Below, piece after piece: positions 32,640-44,171 of a DNA stretch of 64,000 bases. The notes beneath the pieces were generated by a model. The model worked only from the letters and a program-made list of their open reading frames with translations. It made no database searches and was not told the DNA's origin. The position numbers and the translations under genes are program-made. Numbering within the stretch: position 1 is the stretch's first letter; every line of letters begins with the position of its first letter. The DNA is taken from contig CM030360.1 of the NCBI GenBank assembly GCA_017893485.1, positions 144,096,697 to 144,160,696 on the forward strand, written 5' to 3'. Source of the stretch: Hemerocallis citrina (Eukaryota; Streptophyta; Magnoliopsida; Asparagales; Asphodelaceae).

Positions 32640-35560
32640 GAGTTCTGCCACAGAGTAGCTATGAAGAAGATATTCACAAGCCTTTTGGGGAGGGCTGTTC
32701 AGGAGGCGAGTTTAGGAAGCAGCTCCAGGGATGAGTTAAGCTCTGAACTCGCTGGATAAGAAGAAGGCCACTTGGGAGGCAAGCGAGATGAAGAGCATCT
32801 TCGGGCTCTAAGGGAGAGCCGTTCGGGAGGAGAGTTTAGGGAGCAGCTCTAGGGATGAGTTGAGCTCCGAACTCACTGTTGAAGGACGCTCTAGAGATGA
32901 GCGAGATAAAGAGCATTGCCGGACTCTTAGGAGAGAGCTATTCGGGAGGTGAGTTTACGGTGCAACTCTGAGGGAGCTGTGAACTCGCTGTGGATGAAAA
33001 AGACCGCTCGGGAGGCGAGCGGAACGAAGGGTATCGCCTGGCTCTAGGAGAGAGCCGTTCGGGAGGCGAGTTTAGGGAGCAACTCTTGAAATGAGTTGAG
33101 CTCCCAACTTGCTGTAGAAGGATGCTTAGGAGGTGAGCGAGATGAAGCGCATTGCCTAGCTCTAGGAAAGAGCCATTTGGGAGGCGAGTTTAGGGGGTAG
33201 CTCTGAGGGGAGCTCCGAACTTGATGTGGATGAAGAAGAGTGCTCGAGAGGTGAGCAAGATGAAGAGTATCGCCGTGCTCTAGGAGGGAGCCGTTCGGGA
33301 GGCAAGTTTATGGAGCAGCTATTGGGATGAGTTGAGCTCCGAAACTCATTGTAGAAGATGAAGAATGCTTGGGAGGCGAGCGAGATGAAGAACATCGCCA
33401 GGCTCTAGGAAAGAGCCATTCTGGAGGCCAGTTTAAGGGGCAACTCTGAGGGGAGCTCTGAACTCGCTGTGGATGAAGAAGGCTGCTCGAGAGGTGAGCG
33501 AGATGAAGAGTATCGCCGAACTTTAGGAGAGAGCCATTCAGGAGGCGAGTTTAGGGAGCAGCTTTTGGGATGAGTTGAATTCCGAACTCACTGTAGAAGG
33601 ACGAGTTAGGTTTCAATGGTAAACACAGATTGAACACAGCGAAAAAATTACAAAAAAAATATTAAAACCTAGCCATGGATCCATGTGAAAATCATAAATA
33701 GTGTTTAGGAATTATACCTTATGGATGGATCTGCTGTCTCCAAGATATGTCGATCACAACACTGCAATGTTGTGGTGCCTCTAAGGTATCCACACGAACG
33801 GATCAAAATCAAGCTTTCCTCACGCCGCGGTGCTAGCTGGGGGATGGAGCTGTTCCTCACGATCTCTCTCTCACAATTTCTGTGACGACTAGGATTTTCT
33901 TGTGCAACTATTTTCTACAGATATGTATCATATATATAGCTGCAGAAAATTAACCCTAAGAGAGTAATGAGGTTGTTAGGCTCACAATCTGACCTGGGTC
34001 AGATTCGTGTGTGGGCCTCTGAACTTTAGTCAGCCCATTTAATCTAATTAAATGTCCAACCGATGTCGGGTGTCCAAGTCTTACTTGGATTCCCAATTAA
34101 ATTCATCGTATAAATTTAAATTCCAATTTCGATCCATTCTAAGTGTGTGACTCTGTAGGTTCTCGTTACGTTGACAGTAATACTAAAATCATATTCTAGT
34201 TTTACAAATAGTGAGCAGTATCTAGCAATACATCACCGCTACTCAAGTAACGGGAATGTCAGTGATTTGACATAACCTATTCATGACTAATGTTACCATG
34301 TAGTCTAGTCCCTTTGTCCAGATATCTTAATTGACCACAAGGTGTAGAGTGTGTCATTCTTGTATAGTTCAATCTTTGGTTTCTTGATGTTCGAGTAGAC
34401 TTACTAAAAAAACTAAGTTCAATATCTCATATTGACTCATTTGAGCACAGCCATGCATTTTGCAGTCTCACTCAATTAAGGGGTCCGTAGATATCGCTTC
34501 TGTTATGTAAGAGGGACAAATCCTATCTAAGTCACTCACATCCCTCCGCATAATTTGTAGTATATCCAATAGTTGACTTTATAATCACCTTATTGCAAGC
34601 AACATTTGACGACATTAAAATATATAACTTATCATGTAGGGAATTGTAGTTACTTCAAGTCAAAGGACTACATACACCATGGTCACTGTGAGAATCGCTT
34701 ATGATACTCATGTAACGATCAATGTAGCGTTCTCATGGTGGGTCAGTCCAGCACATTATTACTCTAATATGTACCCATGTGAAGACTTGCTATCTCATAT
34801 CCATGACCCGTGAGATATGGTCATCAGTCTACGCACATACTAGTCTCTATGCATTATTGTTGTCCTAATTCACAATAATACTTGACTAGAGACATTTAAG
34901 AATAGTGTTCTGATTACAACCAATAGAATCTCACAATCAAGTCATGCACTTGATATCCGATGATATTGAACCTACTATTTTAAGGACTTTATTATTCTCA
35001 TTTAATCACAATAAAACAACACAATAAATGAAATGCCTCATATATAAAATAAATATCATAATGCAATGTAAATTAGTAATGTCAATACACAACTGGCCTC
35101 TAGGGCATACACCAACAGGACGCTCAGGAGGCGAGCGAGATGAAGAGTATCGCTGGGCTCTAGGAGAGAGTCGTTCGAGAGGCAAGTTTAAGGGGTAGTT
35201 CTGAGGGGAGCTTCGAACTCGCTGTGGATGAAGAAGGCCGCTCGGGAGGCGAGAGAAATGAAGAGTATCGTCGGGCTCTAGGAGAGAGCTGTTCGGGAGG
35301 TGAGTTTAAAGAGCAGCATTAGGGGTGATTTGAGCTCTGAATTCGCTGTGGAAGGAGAAGGCTCCTCGGGAGACGAGTGAAGCACCAAACTCTCTGTATG
35401 GAGTCAATAAGTCGTTTGGGAGGCTCGGACGGCGAGCGGAGCACCGAACTCATTTAATGGGGAGAATAAGTTGTTGGAGGAGCTTGAGTAAGAGACGGAG
35501 TACCCGACTCATTGTTTGGAACAATGAGTTGTTGGGGAAGCTTGAAAGAAGAGTTGAGAA
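32640..35560 (-). repeat. ~120-bp tandem subrepeats of the Tat 3' region (interrupted by a solo LTR)
   Basis: On the plus strand the unit contains GAGCCGTTCGGGAGGCGAGT, TTTAGGGAGCAGCTCT, GATGAGTTGAGCTCCGAACT, CTGTAGAAGGA and GGAGGCGAGCGAGATGAAGA. The TTCGGGAGGCGAG word recurs near 32697, 32828, 32941, 33057, 33174, 33295, 33417 and 33537, spacings 113-131 bp, and again at 35100-35350. Weaker relatives follow to about 35560. Not coding. Tandem arrays in this position are known from Tat/Ogre elements. Confidence 0.85.
33604..35117 (-). mobile_element. Ty1/copia solo LTR with 5-bp target duplication
   Basis: 1514 bp, same family as 1102-2621. GGACG flanks it on both sides (33599-33603 and 35118-35122), and the host subrepeat reads on across it. 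One terminus has decayed: the plus left end reads AGTTAGG instead of TG. A complete element must have inserted and then recombined between its LTRs. Confidence 0.9.
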
Positions 35561-35653
35561 CTGAACTCATTTCCTTGAGTTGTTGAGATGTAAAGTCCTT
35601 TGTGTTTACTAATGTTATCGTGATCCCCTGCTCTTTCCCATTAACAGATTGTT

Positions 35654-36223
35654 GTGTATGGTGTGGGTGATCCCCGTTATGGCGAGATTACCCGTCTTCG
35701 TACAAGGCTGCATGTGGTGGAGTTGGGGCTTACTCGCTTACGGGAGAAGCTATTCAAGGCGGAAGTGAAGCTCGGCTACATGAGGGGAGCACTAACCAAG
35801 AGGAATATCGAAGCAGGTTGCCTTGGTGACGGTTCGTGGGAGATGCCTCCACCTGATGTAGAGAGATGCTTGCATGTTGGTAAGATTACTCTTGCTGAGA
35901 CGACCGTTGGGAGGGACTTGGAGATTAAATTCCTTCGTCGTTCTTTGCTTGTGGTTACTGCCGAGAGGGTTGAATTGAAAAACATGGTGCTTGAGAAGAA
36001 CTTAGAGCTTGCTCATATGAAAGAGGTCGTCCCTGAATTCTCGAGAGAGACTCACCCAGAATGTTTCGCGCGCACTTGCGTGGTCCGTTGGAAGATTAGG
36101 GTGAAGGATGTCCATCTCAAGGAGAGGCTTGTCGAGCTTGAAGTGGAGATCCATCGGTTGAAGCGACTTCTTGAGGGGGCTAGGAATAGAAGCACTTCTT
36201 GCTTTGGTGATGAGATAAATTAG
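35654..36223 (+). CDS. Antisense additional ORF of the Tat element: coiled-coil C-terminal unit
   Basis: 189 residues opposite to the element's own pol direction, starting just after an intron-acceptor-like TTAACAG (35641-35647). It is rich in Leu, Glu, Lys and Arg with heptad-like spacing (ITRLRTRLHVVELGLTRL; VELEVEIHRLKRLLEG). Its C-terminal block, VKDVHLKERLVELEVEIHRL then RNRSTSC, is clearly homologous to 63040-63150 in the other Tat element (VKDDSLKDQIVELKEEVARL then VRSTSC). It is probably the last exon of a longer antisense gene like that at 59983-62252, whose earlier exons are lost here. Poly(A)-like AATAAAAT lies at about 36550. Function unknown. Confidence 0.6.
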   Translation: MYGVGDPRYGEITRLRTRLHVVELGLTRLREKLFKAEVKLGYMRGALTKRNIEAGCLGDGSWEMPPPDVERCLHVGKITLAETTVGRDLEIKFLRRSLLVVTAERVELKNMVLEKNLELAHMKEVVPEFSRETHPECFARTCVVRWKIRVKDVHLKERLVELEVEIHRLKRLLEGARNRSTSCFGDEIN

Positions 36224-36659
36224 GGGAGGTCATTTAATGAACTGGCTTCAAGTCTGCATGGGATCTCGAGAAATCTAGGAGATGCGCAAAGTGGAGTAGT
36301 GGGTTCGTCAACTGTTGCTTCGATTGGAGGGGCAGCGCGTGTTGATGGCCACGCGGCTTTTCCTCAATCTGCAGGCTTTCGGATTGTTTGAGAGACCGAG
36401 GTGGTGCCTTGGTAGCCTGGGGGGCCGTAGGCTATGCGTGTCCCTTAACAGGAATATCCTCTTGCTGTGAGGGAATAGAGATGACTCTGAGGGAGACTTG
36501 AAATCTTGTTGATTGCTTCTTTCGAACTTGTATTGTGTTGTTGATGTGAAATAAAATCTTTGGTAAGGTCGGCCGTCAACTTGGGTTCAGGATCGCTTGT
36601 AGAGGATTCCCTCGACGGGTGTATATCTTTCTGCCTTCACCCGGATCTTTCTTATTTTT

Positions 36660-38766
36660 TAGGATCCGATGGGAGGACTCCCTTGTGAAGAAAGTCGATC
36701 AAGGGTTTCATCCAGCAATCTCCGGGTGTTTGGGGGTGATGAACATGAGTTTGAGTGTCTCCTCCTCGATGCTCAGGGTAGTAAGACCTCGATGAGCACA
36801 GTGTGGTCGAGTCCGTCGAATGAGGATAATGCTAGCTTAGAGAGGGGATCTGCTTGTCCGTTTTTCTCGTGTGGAATGCGAGTGACTTCGGCTTCTTTGA
36901 AAGTTGACATGAGTTTCTTCACATAGGCCAAGTACTTGATCATGCGGTCATCTCTGGCCTCATATTCGACCCGGATCTGATTCATTACCAATTGGGAGTC
37001 ATTGAACACTCCGACTCTTCGTACCCCTGCTTTTCGTGCTAAGAGGAGTCTGGAGATTTAGTGCTTCATACTCGACTTCATTGTTGAAGGCAGGGAAGTT
37101 GAGGCACAACGAGTACTGTAGGGTGAACTCATCGGGACCGAGCAAAGTGACTCTGGCTCCACTCCCTTCAAGGCAGGAGGACCCATCCACAATGACTTTC
37201 CAAAGTGGGGGTTGTCTCCTTCTTCAGGGGGATTAGGGATAGTGCTTTCAAAGATGAATTCGGCTAAGGCTTGGGCCTTGATTGCTATTCTTGGTCGATA
37301 AGTGATATCATGTTGACTTAACTCAGTAGACGACTTCATAAGTCTCCTGGAGCTTTCTGGCTTGTGGACTTTCTTGAGTGACTGATCAGTGATGACCCAA
37401 ATGGAGTGTGCTTGGAAGTAGGGGCGGAGCTTTCGGGCAGCTGTGACTAGTGCATAGGCCATCCTCTCCATCTTTGAGTATCGAAGTTCAATATCGTGGA
37501 GTACTTTGCTTACATAGTAGATTGACTTCTGTACACTGTCTTCTCCCATTACCAAGACAATACTGAGGGTCTGGTCTGAAGTAGCCAAATAGAGGTAGAG
37601 GACCTCTCCCGGCTTTGGCTTGCTAAAGAGTGAAGATTGACGAGGTACACTTTGAGACGTTTCAAGGCTACCTACTATTCGTCTCCTCAATCAAAATTCT
37701 TTGCACCTCGGAGAGCTTTGAAGAACGGGATACACTTCTCCCCAGACTTGGAGAGGAAGCGCCTAATGGCGGCGAAACGGACTTCTTTGATGGTAGCTGT
37801 GGGAGACATGTCGAGGATGACTCTGATCTTTTCAGGATTGACTTCGATTTCTCTTTGGCTGACCATCAATCCTAGGAACTTCCCTGAGGAGACCGCAGAG
37901 GCATATTTCGAGGGATTGAGTTTCATGTTGTCTCCGCAGTACATCAAAGACTTCTTGGAGATCGACCACATGGTCCTCTTTCTTGAGGCTCTTGACGAGC
38001 ATATCATCCACATAGACTTCTATCTTTTGATTGATTTGCTCCTTGAAGACTTGGTTCACCAAGTGCTGGTATGCAGCTCTGGCGTTCTTCAACCCGAAGG
38101 GCATGACTTGGTAGCAGTAGAGCCCTTGGTCGGTGATGAAGGACATTTTCGGGATGTCTAACGGAAACATTCAAATCTGGTTGTATTCCGAAAAGGCATC
38201 CATGAAGCTTAGAAGCTCATGGCCAGAGGTGACGTCGAACAAAGCATCAATGCTAGGTAAAGGGAAGTGCTCTTTCGGACTTGCCTTGTTGAGGTCTGTG
38301 AAGTCGATTTACATTCTCCATTTGCCGTTGGCTTTTTCACCCTTACCACATTCGCTAGCCACTCGAGGTAGCTAACTTCCTGAATGAAGCAGGTGGCTAG
38401 GAGCTTCTCGACTTCCTCCTTGACTGCTCTGTGCCTGTCAGGGACAAACTTACAACGCTTTTGTTGGATGAGCCTGACTTCCAGATTCACACTTAAATGG
38501 TGCATGTTTAGATCATCGGAGATGCCCAACATGTCATAGCCGGTCCAGGCAAAGAGATCTTGGTTTTCCCTAATGCAAGTGATGAGTTGTTCCTTGACTT
38601 GATGGGGGAGAGCCTTGCTTACCCGAAAACACTTAGCTTGATCTTCTTTGGAGAAGGATATTTCTTCTTGTTCGTCTACTGGTTTAGAGCTGACTTGTCC
38701 CCTATCTTGTGGGAGTTCCATGACATCGAGGGGGAGGACCGAGCCCCCATTGTGGCGGTGTAACAC
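36660..38766 (-). pseudogene. pol: Tat pol remnant: reverse transcriptase, RNase H and second RNase H
   Basis: Read leftward on the minus strand: an RT entry region (VEKLLATCFIQEVSYLEWLA), CYQVMPFGLKNARAAYQ, the RT active site YVDDMLVKS (about 38015), the connection domain, RNase H (YLATSDQTLSIVLV... ELRYSKMERMAYALV, VITDQSLKKV), then the second, archaeal-type RNase H (DGSSCLEGSGA... FPAFNNEVEYEAL; FNDSQLVMNQI... IPHEKNGQADPLSKLA). Frames change near 38200, 37850, 37690, 37200 and 37010. After about 36770 the integrase is absent and the sequence enters the antisense-gene region. Dual RNase H is diagnostic for Tat. Confidence 0.9.
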
Positions 38767-38856
38767 GCCTGAGCAGCTTCTTGGCTACCCCTACCCCTGC
38801 TGTTGTAGAGAACTTCATCTTCATGTGATAAGCTAAGGCAAACGCGTAAATGGCTT

Positions 38857-39309
38857 CTAGTCCCGGGCGACCAAAGATGGCATTGTAAACCAGGACAATG
38901 CTTCTATGTGAGTGGCTGGGGCTTTCCTTACGGTCATATTGAGGGTGACTATTCCTTCGATCTGAACTGGAGCCTCGGAGAATCCATGAAGGATGTATCC
39001 GGCAAGTTTGAGATGGTTTTGTATGAGCTGGAGGCCTTCGACTTCATCCAAGAAGAGGATGTTTACCTAGTTGCCGTTATCTACCAGGACGCAGCGCACC
39101 TTATGATTTGCCATGCATATGCTGATTACAAGTGCATTGCAGTAAGGTGTTTGAACACCTTCGAGGTCTTGGTTTGAGAATGTTATTGGAACCCCAAAGC
39201 TATTGGGAGGGAGAATATTGTGAACTGAGTTCACTTTGCGGAGGAATGCTTTCCTAGAGGTGCTTGACAACCCCCTAGGTCCCCCATGGATGGAGTGGAA
39301 TACCGCCAT
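38857..39309 (-). pseudogene. Tat aspartic protease remnant
   Basis: The minus-strand frames contain the conserved pre-protease block IHGGPRGLSSTSRKAF, the active-site-like RCVLVDNGN (Asp kept, the following Ser-Ser changed), ALVISICMANHKVRCVL and the downstream GFSEAPVQIEGIVTLNMTV. Frames break near 39067. A parallel copy exists in the plus-strand element at 46250-46700 (GFSSVPIQIKGIVTLDVT). Confidence 0.8.
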
Positions 39310-39490
39310 GCGTCCCGAGTCTTGGAACTCGGACGACCTTTATGGTCGTTTGTTTACTCGTGCGGAAAGAGGCTCGGTGTTGTTTCTTTGGGCGAACTTG
39401 GTGAGGTAGCCCCGTCGGAGCAGGGCTTTGAGCTCATCTTTGAGGGCTCGACAATCTTTGTGAGATTTCGTGGTCTTTGTGAAATGCACC

Positions 39491-41049
39491 TCACTTGTTC
39501 CTATCCCTTCTTCTGTCTGTCGGATTCATCTTAGGAGGAGATTGAAGGAGTCCCTCCTTATCAACTTCCATGAGAATTGCGGAGATGCTGGCATTAAGCG
39601 GAGTGTACTTCTCAAATCGAGACACTACGGGAGGGTGACGCTGACCCTTGACATCCTTCTGGGTTTTCTTGGGTCCATCTTCATTGGTGCTTTTCTGTTT
39701 GTTCTCGGACGTAGGGACAAATGACATCTTCCACTCGGATGTACTTCTCAACTCTTTGAAGGAGGTCTAAGAAGTCCCGAGGGGTCTTTTGATTAGAGAG
39801 GCTTTGAGGTGGTCATGCTTTACATTGTACCTGAAGATAGTCGTGGCTACGGTTGAATCGAGTGAGGGGATGGATCATGACTCAGCTATGAAGCACTGAA
39901 CATAACTCTTAAGAGACTCTCCGTCCCTTTGCTTCAAGTCAAGTGAGGAGACTTGTCTTCTCTATCTTGCGGCTGGTGATGAAGTGTGTGAGGAAAAATT
40001 CCTTAATCTGGTCGAAAGAGAAGATGGACCTAGGAGAGAGACGAGAGTACCATTCCTGTGCTGATCCATTAAGGGTTGTTGGGAACATCTTGCAGAGGAG
40101 GGAGTCAGACGCTTGATGGATATCATGAGGATTTTAAAATTCTCAAGGTGATCTACAGGGTCTGACTCCCCCTTATATGACTCGAAAGCTGAAATTTTGA
40201 AGTTGGTCGCAACATGAGCCTCGAGGATCTTTTTGGAGAAGGGGGTTGGATGGGGCGGTATGTTCCCTCATGTCTTGCCTCTTCTTGTTTCATTAGTGTT
40301 AGGCGGTCTTCCATCTTTTGGAGGCGCTGGAGGACGACATTGTATTGTTCTCTGAACCTAGTGGAACCATGAGACTCCTCACGTCATGGAGAAGTAGAGT
40401 GGTGAAGGCTAGTTTGTCGGTCCTGCTGGGAACGACGTTGAGTGCTTGAAGAATCTCATCTTTGAAGTTTCGGAATTCTATCCTGGTGACGAGTGCTTCT
40501 ACCTACCCTACCTCTCCTGGGGGGTGATCGGCTTGTTGGAGTTGGACTCCTTCTCCAGAGAGGGTGAGGAGTCCTTCTTCATCCCCTTGGAGAGTGATGG
40601 CTTCTTTGCCATCTGGGGGAGAGGGTTCTTTTGCGCCTCTGTCTTCGAAGAGACGAACTTCTCTTGCTTTCCTGGTGTGCTAGATGGGGGCCTCATCCTG
40701 GACTCGCCTTCCATTCAAGCAATTTTGGAGGTCAGACCCCTGCTGTCGGGAGAGTATGATCTGACAGAGGTCCGACTGTGCTTGAGGCGCTCCAGGGGGT
40801 ATTGTGGGGGTGTGGAGGTGTAGACCAACCCCATGTTCCCACCAATATGCTGCGCACTGCGCTGACTTCTTCGGGAGCCCCCCGGTGGAGCCTCTTTGGA
40901 GGGAGGCTAGGTAGGTTGTGGAGGGGGCTGTTCCAGCTGAATAGGTTGATCCAGTTGAGAAAGTTGATCCTGCTGAGAGGTAGGAGGGATGTCTTCATGA
41001 GGTGGAGTTGGAGGAAGAGGGTTGGCTTGTCTGTTTGAGGCCGGTGCAT
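39491..41049 (-). pseudogene. gag: Tat gag remnant
   Basis: It follows the primer-binding site by about 80 bp. The minus-strand frames hold a proline-rich N-terminus, MEDRLTLMKQEEARHEGT-like helices (about 40320), scraps of the Gag core (39950-40230) and FEKYTPLNASISAILMEV (about 39600), the region before the zinc knuckle. Many stops and shifts; it cannot make a protein. Open plus-strand frames here are shadows. Confidence 0.7.
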
Positions 41050-41130
41050 TCTTTTTCCCCTTTGGAGGCATGGCTGAAAATAGTAGTTTTTTACCGACGA
41101 TATTTGGTTGAATTCCTTTTCAGTTTTTTA

Positions 41131-41144
41131 CAGACGGCGCCAAT
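41131..41144 (-). other. Primer-binding site of the intronic Tat element
   Basis: The minus strand reads TTGGCGCCGTCTGT, 5 bp inside the 5' LTR end, the usual Tat/Ogre-type primer site. Confidence 0.85.
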
Positions 41145-41149
41145 CTATT

Positions 41150-41912
41150 GTTGCTATTTTCTGTGTGGGAACAAACAGATGTTGTGAATTCTTTTAAGAA
41201 ACAATAAAAGAACTAACCTTTTAGTTTTGACTAATATTGACTATTACAAACTGATCTCGATTCCCAAATCTGACTCGGTTGAATAGTGGGATTTAATCTG
41301 AATAGTGGCGATCGCTTTGATTGACCTGCAAAAGTCTGAAACACCGGGGTTGGTTCTGGCGGCAGACCCTGCGACGCTCAAGTCAATTCTCAGAAATATA
41401 TGAGAGTTTTTTAGTGGCAAAATACTGATTACCCGTTCTTGTGGAGGTCATGGAGTATTCATAGTCACTTTGGGGGTTACTTTCAAGATAGTGATTTATC
41501 TCTACTTCCCAGTGTTTTGTTAGAATTGGTTATTCTCTTATTCATGAAGAGATAAGGTCGGTAATCTTCTCTTAATAAAGAGATATAGTTAGTTGACTTT
41601 CTTTTTCATGAATAGATAGAAGCAGTTGTGGCGATCGAGTTAGAATTCTTCTTTTGTAAAAAGAGATGGTTTTCAAACCGTCTCTTATGGATACTTATGG
41701 GTTTAAAATGATATTTTAGATAATCATGAACTTCATTCTGGGCCGCTATGACAATCCAGTATGACAAATTCATTTTGGGTAGCTGGACTTGAAAGAGGCG
41801 CAACTCCCTTTTACAGATCCATCTCTGGTATAATTTATCGATACCCCGTAGAGCTTTAAAATTCGTGCCCGATTTGAACGGTTCTGATTTGGTTCTATTT
41901 TTACCCCTATCA
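41150..41912 (-). repeat. 5' LTR of the intronic Tat element
   Basis: 763 bp, partner of 30562-31311. It begins TGTTGCTATTTTCTGTG and ends CTATCA on the plus strand; host GTACT follows. Many differences from its partner are visible, so the insertion is not recent. Confidence 0.85.
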
Positions 41913-41917
41913 GTACT

Positions 41918-42942
41918 GATAATTTTTGTCACTACAAGTAGTGAACTACTTATATGATAGTGCTTATATTCACTCTGTTGACACCCCATATTTTACTTGT
42001 TATTGAAATAACAATAAAGCATTTTACCAGTTATTGCAATATTTGGGGCTATGTAGCATGGACACTTCTAACATAGGGTTTTGTACCTGCGTTGAACAGT
42101 TCTCATGTCTCTTAGTCTCTTATATTTAAAAACATATCTTGCATGTTGGAAACTTTTTAAACACTCCTCATATACATTTTGACACATAATAAATACTTTT
42201 CAGATACTTGTCGCATTTCTTACACCAGTTAGTGTGTTTTACTGTAACATGGATTTTTGGTTCTTCTCCAATTTTTCAGCTTATATGGGGACTATGGAAG
42301 TTATTCCTTTTATATGGACTACAAATTTCTTCTTTTGATTATGTAGCTGAAAATGATTATGCTAGATAACATTTGAGATTAAATTAATGCATAATTATGC
42401 TACACGCTACACAAAAACTATACTGTATAATATAATATTAGGCCATGCCCTTTGTCTTATGTTTTAAAAAATTTCCATGTCCCATATCCATAAACGTGGC
42501 GTGTCTCATCCTTCGTATTCATATCCATATCTGTTTCCATGCTTCCAGATCACATATCTGTATCAGTGTAATGTAGTTCGTCATTTGAGTCTGTTATGTA
42601 CAGGAAAAGTAGATCGAGCCTATGCTTATGATATCGTTAGAGCAAAATTTAAGTCAGTGTTTTCAGTCTCTCTATCAGACTATCATACAACTCTTAACTC
42701 ATTTAATCAACTTGGATGCACAAGCTTTGCAGAAAAGGTTTTCTCCTTGGTGATGTATGAGTTATTCTTTGCTAGATGACTATGAACTTATTTAATCAAT
42801 ATTATAACTCGGTTTCAATCAGTCATTTTAAACAAAAGAAAGAACAGACTGAAGTTCCATGTACTCTTATTGCCTTTTGAATAACTTTCTATCTAATCCA
42901 ATCTATTTCTGTAAACCTTGACATCTTTTTGGTGTTGTGCAG
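41918..42942 (+). other. Right remainder of the host intron
   Basis: Unique-looking intron DNA between the Tat element and the last SecE-like exon. One plus-strand frame (42477-42779, containing GKVDRAYAYDIVRAKFKSVF) has no recognisable relative and may be chance or a foreign exon. Confidence 0.5.
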
Positions 42943-43056
42943 CTAAGAACAGCTACTCTCACTCTCATTCTGGTAGCCGTGCTCATTGTTGCATTGTCTT
43001 CAATTGATGCTGCTCTTTGTTATTTATTAGCGGTTTTTCTCAGGAAAACTGCATGA

Positions 43057-43943
43057 ATTCAGGTATTAGTGTTTAAACCGTCACAATTTCTACAAATCTT
43101 GATTCTTAGTTTGACCTGTTGTCATTGTCCTGGGAATTTCTGAACTGGTCTATAGCAGCTATAAAATTGCATGCTGGCTATACGAAGAACAGTTAATAGA
43201 TCCCATTCTCATGATCCCGTGAGCCAAAGATGAACCAGAATTTCATGAAAGGGCTGATTTTAGGGCATATTTATGTAATATAGTGATGATGAGTGAGTGA
43301 ATTGTTGTTAACATTGCCTTGTACAACTTTATACTATGTTGGTGTCTGATTTCAGATTTATTAAATTTTCTTCTTTTTTGCCTTTCTTTTTGGTGAAAAA
43401 AGATGCTATGAATTCTGACATGTTATGTAACTGGCACTCATGTCAATATTGCTGCCTGAAAGAATTCGCGGTTGTGATTTTCGCTTGAACATCCTCAGTT
43501 TGTAGATAAATGCCAGAGTTGAAGTGGAATCTGTTGCTCTCAATTTGATGTGCAATTAGCGAAACAATTTACAAATTATATTATGATAAAGAAGTTGGTG
43601 ATTGTATGTTATTATGCAACGATGTTTGCTCTGGCTCTGGCCTGATTTCTCATATCTTCACAACATGCTGTTATTACTGAGAAGATATCTTTGTAATAGG
43701 CTTAGATGCTTCTTGCCACTCTGAACATTATGGAGCTGTACTTCCAAATTTTTGTTGGGATTTTTCAGATGTCAATAGTTAATAGTCCAGTTAAAAGTTC
43801 ATTACCAGGGGAGATTAATCAAGCTCTGTACAGATGATTTCTTGCACCATTTAATATTTCCTCATAATGGTAAAATTCACAGTAAATCAGACTTGTATGA
43901 TTCCAACACAGATCTTAAAGCTTCTAACAGCAACGGGTTTCTT
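43057..43943 (+). other. 3' flank / 3' UTR of the SecE-like gene
   Basis: Follows the TGA at 43054-43056. AT-rich with several TGTAAT/AATAAA-like words but no single clear poly(A) signal and no gene. It ends where Tat-type LTR sequence seems to start, around 43944; that border is approximate. Confidence 0.4.
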
Positions 43944-44163
43944 TAACAGGTCTGGGCTTTCTTCAGGCTCATTAATATGACATGTGCTGCTTTCAAGTCT
44001 ATTAAAAGCGACTGGGCCTACCAAGAGCGACACTCAGCTCATGAGGGTTGTAAGCCAAATCTTATGTCCCCATGAAGAGAGTAACTGTTTCTATCCCTCA
44101 AGGAAGGAGGAGAATCAACAGGAGATGTCAGATTCATATCAATCTCCTAAGTGTTTCACAGGC

Positions 44164-44171
44164 CTATAAAT
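44164..44171 (+). promoter_or_regulatory. LTR TATA box
   Basis: TATAAATA within GGCCTATAAATACCCACT, followed by CT-rich DNA as in many plant LTR promoters. Confidence 0.65.

Larger units (their letters stand above)
30562..41912 (-). mobile_element. Tat-lineage Ty3/gypsy retrotransposon, 11.35 kb, in the host intron
   Basis: LTRs 30562-31311 and 41150-41912 are direct repeats (shared words: TTTTCTGTGTGGGA, GAAACAATAAAAGAACT, GCAAAAGTCTGAA, TGAGAGTTTTTTAGTGGC). The 5-bp flanks ATACT/GTACT agree at four positions. The primer-binding site TTGGCGCCGTCTGT (minus, 41131-41144) and the second RNase H domain mark the Tat lineage. Minus-strand order from the right is gag, protease, RT, RNase H, second RNase H. 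The integrase is missing and the sequence passes into a 3' region with an antisense coding unit (35654-36223) and ~120-bp subrepeats. Later insertions are a Helitron (31573-32117) and a copia solo LTR (33604-35117). It lies antisense to the SecE-like gene. Confidence 0.9.
29239..43056 (+). pseudogene. SecE/Sec61-gamma-like membrane protein gene with a 13.1-kb last intron; three frame breaks
   Basis: Exons fit at 29239-29276 (ATG at 29249), 29371-29435, 29526-29653, 29747-29829 and 42943-43056, all with GT-AG borders. The encoded pieces are MIANVAHLS; a Ser/Arg-rich leader (YKSVQQKPIGLL, RFSSGLSET) suggesting an organelle-targeting peptide; LPSHGGFEQEPFWLTMVKDV; the SecE signature QPSQLKYVEWPTFQ; and one membrane span (TATLTLILVAVLIVALSSID) ending in FLRKTA. 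About 139 codons, the size of plant SecE2-like proteins of the second plastid Sec translocase; that assignment is from memory of the family. Frame must change by +1 in exon 2 (near 29397), +2 in exon 3 (near 29555) and +1 in exon 4 (A run at 29820-29825). Either it is a pseudogene or these are sequencing indels. The long intron is due to the Tat element at 30562-41912. Confidence 0.75.

Noticed and set aside
37630..38161. Plus-strand open frames opposite the RT region
   Set aside because: Shadows of the minus-strand pol, whose motifs (YVDD, RNase H) fix the coding strand.
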